DNA of 64,000 nucleotides from assembly GCA_964556225.1 (NCBI GenBank), contig CAZKVJ010000010.1, positions 76,489 through 140,488 of the forward strand. Direction: 5' to 3'. Below, one piece after another: positions 8,769 through 17,667 of this stretch. This DNA comes from CAZKVJ01 sp964556225 (GTDB lineage: Bacteria; Actinomycetota; Acidimicrobiia; Acidimicrobiales; Ilumatobacteraceae). The position numbers and the translations under genes are program-made. Below the pieces are notes generated by a model. It did no database searches, had not been told where the DNA came from, and saw nothing but the letters and a program-made list of their open reading frames with translations. Position 1 is the first letter of the stretch, and every line of letters starts with the position of its first letter.

Positions 8769-10315
8769 GCCCCGACCAGACCTTCGCCGCCCTCGACCTG
8801 GGCACCAACAGCTTCCACATGGTCGTCGCTCGAGTGGGTGCCGGCGACCGCCTCGACGTGCTGACCACCGAGAAGGAGATGGTCCGCCTCGGCCACGGCG
8901 GCGGCGAGATGAAGCTCCTCGCGCCGGACGCGATCGACCGGGGCATCGACGTGCTGACCCGCATGCGCCTCATCGCCGACAGCCAGGGCGCGACCGTGGT
9001 CGCCGTGGCCACGAGTGCCGTCCGCGAGGCGGTGAACGCCGCCGAGTTCCTCCGCCGGGCGCGCACCGAGGCCGGCGTCGACGTCGAGGTGATCTCGGGG
9101 GTGGAGGAGGCGCGGCTCATCCACCTGGGCGTCCTGCAGGCGGTGCCCGTGTTCGACCGGCGCATCCTGCTCGTCGACATCGGCGGAGGCTCCACGGAGG
9201 TGCTCGTCGGCCAGCAGGGCCGCGAGCTCGCCGTTCGCAGCTTCAAGCTGGGGGCGGTCCGCCTGACCGATCGCTTCTTCGGCGGCGACCGGCTCCGCAA
9301 GGCCGACATCGAGGAGTGCCGCTCCTACGTGCGATCCGCGCTCACCGTCATCGAGCGCGAGGTGCGCGAGCTCGGCTTCGACCTCGCCGTTGCGTCGTCC
9401 GGCACGGCCGAGGCCGTCGCCCGCATGGTCCACGCGCGGAGCGGGGAGGCCCCGCTGCTCACCTACAACTGCTTCGAGGTCGGCGTCGCCGAGATGGCCT
9501 CGGTGATCGACGAGCTGCTGGCCGCCCGGAGCGTCGCTGCCCGCCGGCGGACCGCCGGCCTCGACGCCGGCCGGGCCGACATCATCGTCGCCGGTGCGCT
9601 CATCCTCGAAGGCGTGGCCCGGGTGTTCGGCGCGGAGTCGTTCACCTACAGCGGCTACGCGCTGCGGGAAGGGGTGCTGCTCGACGCGGTCGAGCGCCTT
9701 CACGGGGACGCGTCACACCACCTGCGCGACGTGGCCGGTCGCAGCGTGCGGCGCCTGGCGGACCGCTGCGACGACGACCCTGCGCACAGCGCCCACGTGG
9801 CCGCGCTGGCGCTGATGCTCTTCGATGGCACCGCCGAGCAGCACGGCCTCACGGCGCGTAGTCGCGAGCACCTCGAGGCCGCGGCGCTGCTGGCCAACGT
9901 CGGGCTGGTGGTGTCGCACTCACGCCATCACCTGCACTCGTACTACGTCATCCGCCACAGCGAGCTCGTCGGCTTCACCGACCGCGAGATCGAGATCGTC
10001 GCCCAGGTGGCGCGGTACCACCGCAAGAGCGCACCCAAGACGTCGCACCCCGAGTTCGCCCGGCTCAGCGACGCCGACCAGCACGAGGTTCGGGTGCTGG
10101 CCGGGCTGTTGCGCATCGCCATCGGGCTCGACCGCAGCCACGACCGCCGCGTCAGCGAGGTGCAGGTGCACCGGCGGGGCACGGGCCTGGTCGTGGAGGC
10201 CGTCCCCCGCGACGGCTCCGACCTGGGGCTCGAGCTGTACGCCGCCAACGATCGCCGCAGCCTGCTCGAGGAGGCACTCGGTCGCGAGATCGTGGTGCGC
10301 GCTGCGCCGCGCTGA
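8765..10315 (+). CDS. Ppx/GppA family phosphatase (exopolyphosphatase-like)
   Basis: Members hydrolyse polyphosphate from chain ends or convert pppGpp to ppGpp. The 516-residue protein has the ASKHA-fold phosphate-binding motif LDLGTNSFHMV at residues 10-20, the second phosphate loop LLVDIGGGSTE near 137-147, and a C-terminal helical HD-like domain (residues 320-480) as in long Ppx proteins. The GTG start overlaps the upstream stop (GTGA, 8765-8768). Which of the two reactions it performs cannot be told from sequence alone; actinobacteria usually carry two paralogues. Confidence 0.9.
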   Translation: MSPDQTFAALDLGTNSFHMVVARVGAGDRLDVLTTEKEMVRLGHGGGEMKLLAPDAIDRGIDVLTRMRLIADSQGATVVAVATSAVREAVNAAEFLRRARTEAGVDVEVISGVEEARLIHLGVLQAVPVFDRRILLVDIGGGSTEVLVGQQGRELAVRSFKLGAVRLTDRFFGGDRLRKADIEECRSYVRSALTVIEREVRELGFDLAVASSGTAEAVARMVHARSGEAPLLTYNCFEVGVAEMASVIDELLAARSVAARRRTAGLDAGRADIIVAGALILEGVARVFGAESFTYSGYALREGVLLDAVERLHGDASHHLRDVAGRSVRRLADRCDDDPAHSAHVAALALMLFDGTAEQHGLTARSREHLEAAALLANVGLVVSHSRHHLHSYYVIRHSELVGFTDREIEIVAQVARYHRKSAPKTSHPEFARLSDADQHEVRVLAGLLRIAIGLDRSHDRRVSEVQVHRRGTGLVVEAVPRDGSDLGLELYAANDRRSLLEEALGREIVVRAAPR

Positions 10316-10334
10316 GCCGCCGCCGGCGCCCGGC

Positions 10335-11423
10335 TCAGCCGGCCACGGAGCTCGTGGTCGCCGGTGCGCTCGTGGGTGGGGGCGCGGTCGTGGTCGCCGG
10401 GCGCGTCGTGGTCGGCGCCGGCTTGGTGGTGGTGGGGGCCACCGTGGTCGACGTGGTCGTGGTGGTGGACGACGTCGTGGTCGTGTACGCCGGGTCCGGC
10501 CGGTTGAAGATCGGCGGCTGCTCGCCGTAGCGCTCCGGATCCTTCACGCCGTCGAACACGAACACCTGATCACCCTTGGCGACCAGCGACGGGAAGTAGT
10601 CGGAGATGAACATCGGGATGCGGATGCAGCCGTGCGAGGCCGGGTGAAGCGGCACGTTCTGCGCGCCGTGCACGGCGATTCCGTAGTTGAAGTACACCGG
10701 GTTCCACATGCTGCCGAGCTGGCCGTCGCGGCGGCCCTCGACCCGGCGGTAGAAGGAGTAGACGCCGCCCGGGGTCTTCGAGGTGCCGCACACGCCGGTC
10801 TTCAGCGGCTCGGTGCCCTTCTCGTTGCCGAACTCACCGGGGCTGATCGTGACCTCCTCGCACCAGTCCTTGCCGTCGCCCGAGGAGATGTGGGTGATGA
10901 GCACGGGCCGGTCGGCGTGGAACACGATCATGACCTGCTCGGGCAGGTAGATCTCGGTGTGGTTGGGTGTGGAGTTGGGACGCCGGGGGCGGATCTCGAT
11001 CGGGTCCTGCATCTGGTCCCACGTCTGCGGGGTGACCTGGCCGGTGACCTCGTCGGAGGGGATGCCGAGCACGAGCTTCTGGTATGCCCACACGGCGGTG
11101 ATGGTGAGGTCGCCGTACACGCCGTCGACCCCACCGGGATCGAAGCCGAGGTCCTTCAGGCGCTGCTGCACCATGCGGACCTCCGGGCCGGTCATCCCCC
11201 GGCCGAGGGTGCGGGTGAGCGGCACCTTCTGCACCGCCGTGCTGGTGGCGACGGTGACCACCTGCGGGACGGTGGTCGTGGTCTCGACGACCGTAACCGT
11301 GGTGGTGGAGGCACCGGCCGAGTCGCTCTCGCGCCCGGCGATGAACCCGGCGCCGACGATCGCAGCCACAACGGCAAGGGCGATCACGGCCGGGGTCCAG
11401 TGCCCCAACGCGCGCGTCACCAC
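10335..11423 (-). CDS. L,D-transpeptidase with peptidoglycan-binding domain and Thr-rich tail
   Basis: This enzyme cross-links peptidoglycan through 3-3 bonds or attaches proteins to it. The start GTG 11423 is preceded at 6 nt by GGAG. The order of parts is: a membrane anchor near residues 8-27, a Thr/Val-rich spacer, a PG_binding_1 domain (GMTGPEVRMVQQRLKDLGF, about 70-120), and a YkuD catalytic domain with HPASHGCIRI and nucleophile Cys about 266. The tail after residue 310 is almost purely Thr, Ser, Pro and Ala, a low-complexity wall-associated segment common in Acidimicrobiia. It faces the end of the Ppx gene and lies downstream of a GT2 gene. Confidence 0.92.
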   Translation of the reverse strand: MVTRALGHWTPAVIALAVVAAIVGAGFIAGRESDSAGASTTTVTVVETTTTVPQVVTVATSTAVQKVPLTRTLGRGMTGPEVRMVQQRLKDLGFDPGGVDGVYGDLTITAVWAYQKLVLGIPSDEVTGQVTPQTWDQMQDPIEIRPRRPNSTPNHTEIYLPEQVMIVFHADRPVLITHISSGDGKDWCEEVTISPGEFGNEKGTEPLKTGVCGTSKTPGGVYSFYRRVEGRRDGQLGSMWNPVYFNYGIAVHGAQNVPLHPASHGCIRIPMFISDYFPSLVAKGDQVFVFDGVKDPERYGEQPPIFNRPDPAYTTTTSSTTTTTSTTVAPTTTKPAPTTTRPATTTAPPPTSAPATTSSVAG

Positions 11424-11514
11424 GATCGTCTCCTCCTCCGTCAGCGGGAACCAGGCGAACCCTATCGGCGGGCGACGGCTTCTCCCCGTCGCCCGAACGG
11501 CACACGTCGGGGTG

Positions 11515-12258
11515 TCACGCCGGGGCCTCGATGGCCCGCAGCTCGCCGCGGAGCTGCCACAGCTCACGCAGGATCTTCACGATCACCGAAGGTGACGACA
11601 GCGTCGACACGCCCCGCGTCCGTGGGAAGTAGTCCACACCGAACTGCACGACCGAGTAGCCCAGCTTCGTGGCCCTGATGGCCAGCTCGGCGTCGATGAA
11701 GCTGCCTTCGCTCTTCAGCTCGATCCGCTCGAAGATGCGGGCCCGGCACAGCTTGAACGCGAAGTTGACGTCGCGCATGCGCACCCCGAAGAACACCCTC
11801 ACCAGCAGGTTGTAGACGAAGGAGTACACGGTGCGCACGTACCCCTCGCCGGTGCGGTCGAACCGGTAGGCGCTCACGATGTCGGCCTCGTAGACGCGCA
11901 GCAGGCGGATCGCCCGGTGCAGCTCGTGAAGATCGAAAGGGAGGTCGGCGTCGGTGTAGAGCACGAGGTCGCCGGTGACGTTCGCGAACCCGGTCTTGAT
12001 GCTGCCGCCGAGCTTGCGGTTCACGGGGTGGTGCACGACCCGGACGTGGGGGTCGGCCGCCGCCATCTCGTCGGCCAGCCGGCCGGTGGCGTCGCTCGAC
12101 GCGTCGTCGACGATGAGCAGCTCGTAGTCCCCGATCACGTCGTCGTCGAGCAGCTCGCGGCACACCTCTTCGGCGGTGGCGATGGTGCGGGCGATGTACT
12201 CCTCCTCGTTCCACATCGGGAAGAAGATCGACAGCTTCTGGAACGGCGCCGGGGGCAT
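11515..12258 (-). CDS. Family 2 glycosyltransferase (polyprenyl-phosphate type)
   Basis: GT2 enzymes of this group transfer a sugar to a polyprenol phosphate or cell-envelope acceptor. From ATG 12258 the protein has 247 residues: FPMWNEEEYI at the nucleotide-binding strand, VDDASSDATG, and the metal-binding TDADLPFD (DxD-type). No C-terminal membrane helices are present, so it resembles soluble DPM1-like proteins. A TACCCT box 9 nt upstream suggests a leaderless transcript. It precedes the L,D-transpeptidase by about 90 bp, which hints at shared envelope functions. Acceptor and donor are unknown. Confidence 0.85.
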   Translation of the reverse strand: MPPAPFQKLSIFFPMWNEEEYIARTIATAEEVCRELLDDDVIGDYELLIVDDASSDATGRLADEMAAADPHVRVVHHPVNRKLGGSIKTGFANVTGDLVLYTDADLPFDLHELHRAIRLLRVYEADIVSAYRFDRTGEGYVRTVYSFVYNLLVRVFFGVRMRDVNFAFKLCRARIFERIELKSEGSFIDAELAIRATKLGYSVVQFGVDYFPRTRGVSTLSSPSVIVKILRELWQLRGELRAIEAPA

Positions 12259-12267
12259 CGACGACGC

Positions 12268-12332
12268 AGGGTAGCGCCGGGGTCCGGCGGGAGCGGGGCG
12301 CCCGGCAGCGGGCGGGCACCGGGCGGTAGCCT
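12268..12332. promoter_or_regulatory. Divergent leaderless promoters for GT2 (-) and membrane protein (+)
   Basis: On the minus strand TACCCT (12268-12273) lies 9 nt before ATG 12258. On the plus strand TAGCCT (12327-12332) lies 9 nt before ATG 12342. Both match the TANNNT pattern at leaderless spacing. Confidence 0.5.
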
Positions 12333-12341
12333 CGTGCGGGC

Positions 12342-12809
12342 ATGTCCGATCCGGCGACTCACCACGTCCACCGTCGCGCCCGCCCGCTGCGACCGGGGCA
12401 GCTCGAGTGGACCTGGGCGACGATCGTCGCCATCGCCTGGGGGCTGGTGATCGCCGGGCTCGTGGCGCTCGGCGTGGCCGGTCGCCACCTCGGGGTGCCA
12501 CCGTGGTGGCTCGGGCCGGAGACCGACCCGCAGCCGCTGCCGGTGTGGCTGGCACCCTTCGTGCTCCCCGGCCTCGCGCTGCTGATGGGCGTGCTGAACC
12601 TGCGCCGCATGCTCCTCGTGTCGCTCGCGGCGTCGGTCTCGTGCGGGCTCGTCGCGCTCGGTGACCTGGCCGACAGCCCCGGGGTGGCGTTCGGCGAGGC
12701 GCTGCTCGGGCTGGCCGGGCTGCTGGTGACGATCGCTGCCACCGCCGGCGTCGTGCGGCGCGCCGCCCCCACCGACGGTGGGTCGCTCACCGCCGACCTC
12801 GCCACGTAG
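12342..12809 (+). CDS. Small four-helix membrane protein, unknown function
   Basis: I do not recognise a named family. The 155-residue product begins with a basic N-terminus (HHVHRRARPLRPG), then has about four hydrophobic helices near residues 24-46, 65-85, 88-108 and 112-135. A Trp-Pro-rich loop follows helix 1. A TAGCCT box 9 nt upstream of the ATG suggests leaderless expression. Its TAG stop forms part of the likely argG promoter. Its position before argG may be incidental. Confidence 0.65.
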   Translation: MSDPATHHVHRRARPLRPGQLEWTWATIVAIAWGLVIAGLVALGVAGRHLGVPPWWLGPETDPQPLPVWLAPFVLPGLALLMGVLNLRRMLLVSLAASVSCGLVALGDLADSPGVAFGEALLGLAGLLVTIAATAGVVRRAAPTDGGSLTADLAT

Positions 12810-12812
12810 GGT
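12807..12812 (+). promoter_or_regulatory. TAGGGT -10 box for argG, overlapping upstream stop codon
   Basis: TAGGGT ends 9 nt before the argG ATG (12822) and its first three bases are the stop codon of the upstream membrane-protein gene. The spacing fits a leaderless argG transcript. Confidence 0.5.
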
Positions 12813-12821
12813 CGCGGACCT

Positions 12822-14183
12822 ATGTCCAAGGTGCTGACGTCGCTGCCGGTCGGCGAACGGGTCGGGATTGCGTTCAGCGGTGGTCTCGACACGTCCGCCG
12901 CCGTGGCCTGGATGCGCGAGAAGGGGGCGGTCCCCTACGCCTACACCGCCGATCTCGGCCAGCCCGACGAGCCCGACCTGGCCGGCGTCCCCGGGCGGGC
13001 CATCGAGTACGGCGCCGAGGCAGCCCGCTTGGTCGACTGCCGGGCCGAGCTGGTGCACGAGGGCCTGGTCGCGCTGCAGTGCGGCGCCTTCCACGTCACG
13101 ACCGGCGGTAAGACGTACTTCAACACCACACCGCTCGGACGGGCCGTCACCGGCACGCTGCTGGTGCGGGCCATGCACGAGGACGGCGTCGACGTCTGGG
13201 GCGACGGCAGCACGTACAAGGGCAACGACATCGAGCGCTTCTACCGCTATGGCCTGCTCGTGAACCCGGCGCTGCGCGTCTACAAGCCCTGGCTCGACCA
13301 CGACTTCGTCAACGAGCTCGGCGGCCGGGCCGAGATGAGCGAGTTCCTGACGGAGCGGAACCTGCCGTACCGGGCCGCCAAGGAGAAGGCGTACAGCACC
13401 GACGCGAACATCTGGGGCGCCACCCACGAGGCGAAGCTGCTCGAGGAGCTCGACACGTCGATGGACATCGTCGAGCCGATCATGGACGTCGCGTTCTGGC
13501 GCGACGACGTCGAGATCGCCACCGAGGAGGTGTCGGTCCGCTTCCACGAGGGCTGGCCCGTCGCCCTCAACGCCGTGGAGTACGACGATCGGGTGGCGTT
13601 GGTGATGGAGGCGAACGCCATCGGCGGGCGTCACGGCCTGGGCATGTGCGACCAGATCGAGAACCGGATCATCGAGGCGAAGAGCCGCGGCATCTACGAG
13701 GCGCCCGGGATGGCGCTGCTCCACATCGCCTACGAGCGCCTGGTCACGGCCATCCACAACGAGGGCACGATCGAGAACTACCGCACCATGGGCCGCCGGC
13801 TCGGGCGGATGCTCTACGAGGGCCGCTGGTTCGACCCGCAGGGGCTGATGCTGCGCGAGCCGCTGATGCGCTGGGTCGGATCGGCCGTCACCGGCGAGGT
13901 CACGCTGCGCCTGCGCCGCGGTGACGACTACACCATCGTCGACACCACCGGTCCGGACCTCACCTACCACCCGGAGCGGCTCAGCATGGAGCGGGTGGAC
14001 GACGCCGCCTTCGGGCCGCTCGACCGGATCGGCCAGCTCACGATGCGCAACCTCGACATCGAGGACACCCGCCACAAGCTCGACGTCTACCGCTCGGCCG
14101 GCACCCTCGCCCCCGGCGGCCTCCTCGAGCTCGAGGGTGCTCCACCCTCCCCCACGCCCCCCGGTTCTGGTCCCAGGAAGTAG
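12822..14183 (+). CDS. argG: Argininosuccinate synthase (long, E. coli-type)
   Basis: ArgG joins citrulline and aspartate with ATP in arginine synthesis. The 453-residue protein carries the PP-loop AFSGGLDTSAA (about residues 17-27), the citrulline/aspartate-binding stretch TGGKTYFNTTPLGR and the GNDIERFYRYG motif of the long (type II, E. coli-like) class, which differs from the roughly 400-residue class common in actinobacteria. The final residues PGSGPRK and the TAG stop come from the palindromic repeat at 14162-14214, so the native C-terminus has been extended or replaced. No other arg genes are in the window. Confidence 0.95.
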   Translation: MSKVLTSLPVGERVGIAFSGGLDTSAAVAWMREKGAVPYAYTADLGQPDEPDLAGVPGRAIEYGAEAARLVDCRAELVHEGLVALQCGAFHVTTGGKTYFNTTPLGRAVTGTLLVRAMHEDGVDVWGDGSTYKGNDIERFYRYGLLVNPALRVYKPWLDHDFVNELGGRAEMSEFLTERNLPYRAAKEKAYSTDANIWGATHEAKLLEELDTSMDIVEPIMDVAFWRDDVEIATEEVSVRFHEGWPVALNAVEYDDRVALVMEANAIGGRHGLGMCDQIENRIIEAKSRGIYEAPGMALLHIAYERLVTAIHNEGTIENYRTMGRRLGRMLYEGRWFDPQGLMLREPLMRWVGSAVTGEVTLRLRRGDDYTIVDTTGPDLTYHPERLSMERVDDAAFGPLDRIGQLTMRNLDIEDTRHKLDVYRSAGTLAPGGLLELEGAPPSPTPPGSGPRK

Positions 14184-14214
14184 CGCTGAGCGCTACTTCC
14201 TGGGCCCAGAACGG
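14162..14214. repeat. Palindromic repeat, copy 2: near-perfect 24-bp arms carrying stop codons of two convergent genes
   Basis: The arms 14164-14187 and 14189-14212 are reverse complements except for one mismatch (14171/14205), separated by a single G at 14188. Each arm contains TAG: 14181-14183 stops argG on the plus strand and 14193-14195 stops the M20 peptidase on the minus strand. Each gene therefore ends in Ser-Gly-Pro-Arg-Lys. The RNA of either strand would form a very stable hairpin, compatible with a bidirectional terminator lacking a U-tract. Confidence 0.92.
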
Positions 14215-15335
14215 TCGGGATGGCGGAGGGCCTGCACCAAGCCGGCGAGGAGCGCGGTGCGGGCGGGCATGGTGTCGACGGCGACGAACTCGTGGTGGGC
14301 GTGGGCGCCACCACCGACCGCACCCAGGCCATCGAGGGTGGGCACGCCGATGGCGGCGGTGAAGTTGCCGTCGCTGCCGCCGCCGACCGCCGCACCGACC
14401 AGAGGGGGCAGCCCGTGCTCGGCCGCGACCTGCTCCGCCAGTGCGAAGAGCGCCGCCGACGCCGTGGCGGGCATCGGTGGGCGGCCGATGCTCCCGAGCA
14501 CCTCGACTCGAGCCCCGTCGAGCGCCGGGCGCAGCGAGCGCAGGCCGGCCTCGAGGCGCTCCTTCTCCGCCGGCTCGACGATCCGCACGTCCACCTTCAC
14601 TCGGGCCTCAGCCGGCACGACGTTGTCGGCGGTGCCGGCGTGCGCCATCGTCGGCGTCACGGTGGTGCCGAGCTCGGGCCGGCCCATCCCGGCGATCTCC
14701 AGCACCAGTCGAGACGCCTCGACGAGCGCGTTCACTCCCTTGTCCGGCTCGAGGCCGGCGTGAGCGGCCCGGCCGTGGACCACGACGTCGAACGTCCCCG
14801 TGCCCTTGCGGGCCGTCTTCAGCGCGCCGCCGTCGGCGCTCGGTTCGAGCACCAGCACCGCCCCGGCAGCGGCGGCGCGCTGTTCGATCAGCGTCCGTGA
14901 CGCACCCGAGCCGACCTCCTCGTCACAGGTGAGCAGCAGCTCGACGCCATCGCTGGACCGGAGCATGGCGATGGCGTGCACCGCCTGCACGATGCCCGCC
15001 TTCATGTCGAACACACCCGGACCCGTCGCGTGGCCGTCGCGCACCTGGAACGGCCGGGCAGCGAGCGTGCCCAGCGGGTGCACCGTGTCGTGATGGCCGA
15101 CCAGCAGCACCCGTGGCTCGCCCCCGCCGCGCCAGTGCACGTGCGGGCCAGCGGGCGACGCCACCAGCTCGGCGGCCACCCCGGTGCGGAGGCGGAGCAG
15201 CTCAGCGACGGCGCGGGCGGACGCGTCGAGCGCCACCGGATCGCTCGAGGGTGATTCCACCCCCACCAGCGCGGCGAGGTCGTCGAGCATGTCCGCCAGC
15301 CGGCCGGTGGCGACGTCGAGGAGGCGGCGGCTCAC
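14193..15335 (-). CDS. M20-family metallo-carboxypeptidase
   Basis: M20 enzymes (glutamate carboxypeptidase/ArgE/DapE relatives) release C-terminal residues or deacylate amino acids with a dinuclear zinc site. The GTG start at 15335 follows GGGGGA. The 380-residue product has GHHDTVHP (zinc His/Asp), GPGVFDMKAG (bridging Asp), TCDEEVGS (catalytic Glu) and GGGSDGNF in the C-terminal catalytic half; the dimerisation domain lies between. The protein is closest in pattern to the carboxypeptidase G2 group. The last residues DRSGPRK and the stop codon derive from the palindrome shared with argG. The substrate is unknown. Confidence 0.88.
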   Translation of the reverse strand: MSRRLLDVATGRLADMLDDLAALVGVESPSSDPVALDASARAVAELLRLRTGVAAELVASPAGPHVHWRGGGEPRVLLVGHHDTVHPLGTLAARPFQVRDGHATGPGVFDMKAGIVQAVHAIAMLRSSDGVELLLTCDEEVGSGASRTLIEQRAAAAGAVLVLEPSADGGALKTARKGTGTFDVVVHGRAAHAGLEPDKGVNALVEASRLVLEIAGMGRPELGTTVTPTMAHAGTADNVVPAEARVKVDVRIVEPAEKERLEAGLRSLRPALDGARVEVLGSIGRPPMPATASAALFALAEQVAAEHGLPPLVGAAVGGGSDGNFTAAIGVPTLDGLGAVGGGAHAHHEFVAVDTMPARTALLAGLVQALRHPDRSGPRK

Positions 15336-15417
15336 TCCCCCAGTCTCGCGGACGCGCCGGCCTTCGTGCCGGGCCCACACGACGCGTACGCTCCCGGCCG
15401 GAATCCAGGGAGGACCA

Positions 15418-17667
15418 GTGCAACGCTCCGCCATGCCCGCGCTCGTGCTCGTGCTCGTCCTTGCGAGCTGTGCCGGTGACGACACCTCGTCCGACACCAC
15501 CTCCGAACCCTCCACCACGGTGGACGCCACGACCACCCCGGCGGCGGCCACCACCGCGCCGCTGGCGCCCGCATCGTTCACGGTCCGCCCCGGCGTGCTC
15601 CAGGTGGCCGTGCTGGATGCCGAGCCCGGCACCGCCATCGAGGTGGTCGACGCCGACGGCGCGTCCGTGGCAGAGGGCGCGGCCGACGACGCCGGTTCCT
15701 ACCTGGCCCGCGACCTCGAGCCGGGCGAGTACGTCGTGCGCACCTCCGAGGAGCAGAGCGAGCCGGTCGCCGTGCTGGCCCTCGACGACGTGCCCGACGC
15801 CGGCTTCTACGCCGAGCAGGAGCTGGCCGCCGGCTACGGCTACCTGACCGTCCGCGATGGCACCACGCTGTCGATCAACGCCGTCCTCCCCGGCCCGGCC
15901 GACGCCGGCCCCTACCCGACCGTCGTCGAGTACAGCGGCTACTCGCCGAGCAACCCCGAGTCAGCCGGCTTCGCCCGCTTCTACAACGCGCTCGGCTACG
16001 CGTACGTCGGGGTCAACATCCGCGGCACGGGCTGCAGCGGTGGGTCGATGCGCCTGTTCGACACCCAGCTGCGCGCCGACGGCTACGACGTGGTCGAGAC
16101 CATCGCCGCCCAGCCGTGGGTGCTCGGCCACCGCGTCGGCCTGGTCGGCGTGTCCTACCCGGGCATCACCCAGCTCTACGTGGCGTCGACACAGCCGCCG
16201 AGCCTGGCGGCGATCACCCCGTTCTCCGTCCTCGACGACTCCTACCGAGCGACCATGTACCCCGGCGGGATCCTCAACACCGGCTTCGCCGTCGACTGGG
16301 TCAGCAAGCGGGTCGAGGAGGCCCAGCCCGAGGGCCAGCAGTGGGCGGCGGACCGCATCGCCCACGGTGACACCGAGTGCGAGGCCAACCAGTCCCTGCG
16401 GCTGCAGAACCCGGACATGGTGGCCGAGGTCCAGGCGAACGAGACGTACGACCCTGAAGTGGCCGATCCGATCAACCCGTCGCTGTTCGTGGACCAGATC
16501 GAGGTGCCGGTCCTCGTGGCCGGGGCGTTCCAGGACGAGCAGACCGGCGGGCGGTTCCCTGCGCTGCTCGACGACTTCACCGGGACCGAGCACCTGTACG
16601 CCACGCTGACCAACGGGCTGCACACCGAGAGCGCCATGCCCGGCAACCTGCAGCGGACAGTGGAGTTCCTGGATCTCTACGTCGCCCAGCGAACGCCGTC
16701 GATGGCGGTGGTCAACACGCTGGCACCGACCCTGGCCGGCCAGATCACCGGCGTGTCGGGCGTGCCCCCGTACCCGGACCGCTTCGCGAGCATGTCGTAC
16801 GAGGACGCGCTGGCCGCCTTCGAGTCGGAGCCCGCGATCCGCATCCTCATGGAGGAGGGCGCCGCCGACGGGCTCGAGCCGGGAACGCCGTACCCCCGCT
16901 GGACCATCCAGCGCGACGCCTGGCCGGCGCCGGACGTGGTCCCGACCCGCTGGTACCTCGGCGCCGGCGGCACCCTCACCGAGGACGCCCCGACCGACGG
17001 CTCCGCCGAGAGCACCTACACCGCGGACCCCGATGCCCTGCCCGACACGTTCTTCGACGGCGGGAGCAACGACATCTGGAAGGCGAACGTCACGTGGGAC
17101 TGGCAGCCGATCCCCGCGGGGACGGGTGTCGGGTTCGAGACCGCTCCCCTCGCCGAGGACCTGGTGGTCGCCGGCCCCGGCTCGGTCGACCTGTGGATCG
17201 CCTCGTCCACCGGCGACACCGACCTCGAGGTGACCGTGTCCGAGGTTCGCCCCGACGGTCAGGAGATGTACGTGCAGAGCGGGTGGCTGCGCGCCAGCCA
17301 CCGGGCGCTGGACGAGGACGCCAGCACCGAGCTGCAGCCCGTCCAGTCGCACCTGGCCGACGACGTGGCCCCGCTGCCCGAGGGCGAGCTGACGCCCGTG
17401 CGGGTGGAGCTGTTCCCCTTCGCCCACGCCTTCCGCGCCGGCTCCCGCCTGCGCATCACGATCGACGCACCCGGGAACGCTCGCGCCGTGTGGGTGTTCG
17501 ACACGATCAGCGGGGGCGAGACCGTCACCGTCGCCCACGACGCAGACCATCCGTCGAGCCTCGTGCTGGGGGTGCTCCCGGACGAGACGGTGACGACCGG
17601 CCTGCCCACCTGCGGTGCGGTCCGGGGACAGCCGTGCCGGGCCGCCGCGCCGCTGCCCGCCGGCTGA
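15418..17667 (+). CDS. CocE/NonD-family hydrolase (S15-like), secreted lipoprotein
   Basis: These alpha/beta hydrolases cleave acyl esters, amides or X-Pro peptides. GTG 15418 has GGAGG 4 nt upstream and a TACGCT box at 15387-15392. The protein (749 residues) has a lipoprotein signal ending LASC, a Thr-rich linker, an N-terminal beta domain, the catalytic core with nucleophile Ser 246 in GVSYPG and an oxyanion-type YSGY motif, then the C-terminal jelly-roll PepX_C domain (about residues 560-730, ending RLRITIDAPG). It is divergent from the M20 peptidase gene. Exported peptidase or esterase activity is inferred from family. Confidence 0.87.
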   Translation: MQRSAMPALVLVLVLASCAGDDTSSDTTSEPSTTVDATTTPAAATTAPLAPASFTVRPGVLQVAVLDAEPGTAIEVVDADGASVAEGAADDAGSYLARDLEPGEYVVRTSEEQSEPVAVLALDDVPDAGFYAEQELAAGYGYLTVRDGTTLSINAVLPGPADAGPYPTVVEYSGYSPSNPESAGFARFYNALGYAYVGVNIRGTGCSGGSMRLFDTQLRADGYDVVETIAAQPWVLGHRVGLVGVSYPGITQLYVASTQPPSLAAITPFSVLDDSYRATMYPGGILNTGFAVDWVSKRVEEAQPEGQQWAADRIAHGDTECEANQSLRLQNPDMVAEVQANETYDPEVADPINPSLFVDQIEVPVLVAGAFQDEQTGGRFPALLDDFTGTEHLYATLTNGLHTESAMPGNLQRTVEFLDLYVAQRTPSMAVVNTLAPTLAGQITGVSGVPPYPDRFASMSYEDALAAFESEPAIRILMEEGAADGLEPGTPYPRWTIQRDAWPAPDVVPTRWYLGAGGTLTEDAPTDGSAESTYTADPDALPDTFFDGGSNDIWKANVTWDWQPIPAGTGVGFETAPLAEDLVVAGPGSVDLWIASSTGDTDLEVTVSEVRPDGQEMYVQSGWLRASHRALDEDASTELQPVQSHLADDVAPLPEGELTPVRVELFPFAHAFRAGSRLRITIDAPGNARAVWVFDTISGGETVTVAHDADHPSSLVLGVLPDETVTTGLPTCGAVRGQPCRAAAPLPAG

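Noticed and set aside
10340..10490. Thr/Ser/Pro tail of the L,D-transpeptidase as a tandem-repeat locus or mobile element
   Set aside because: It is ordinary low-complexity coding sequence without a fixed repeat unit.
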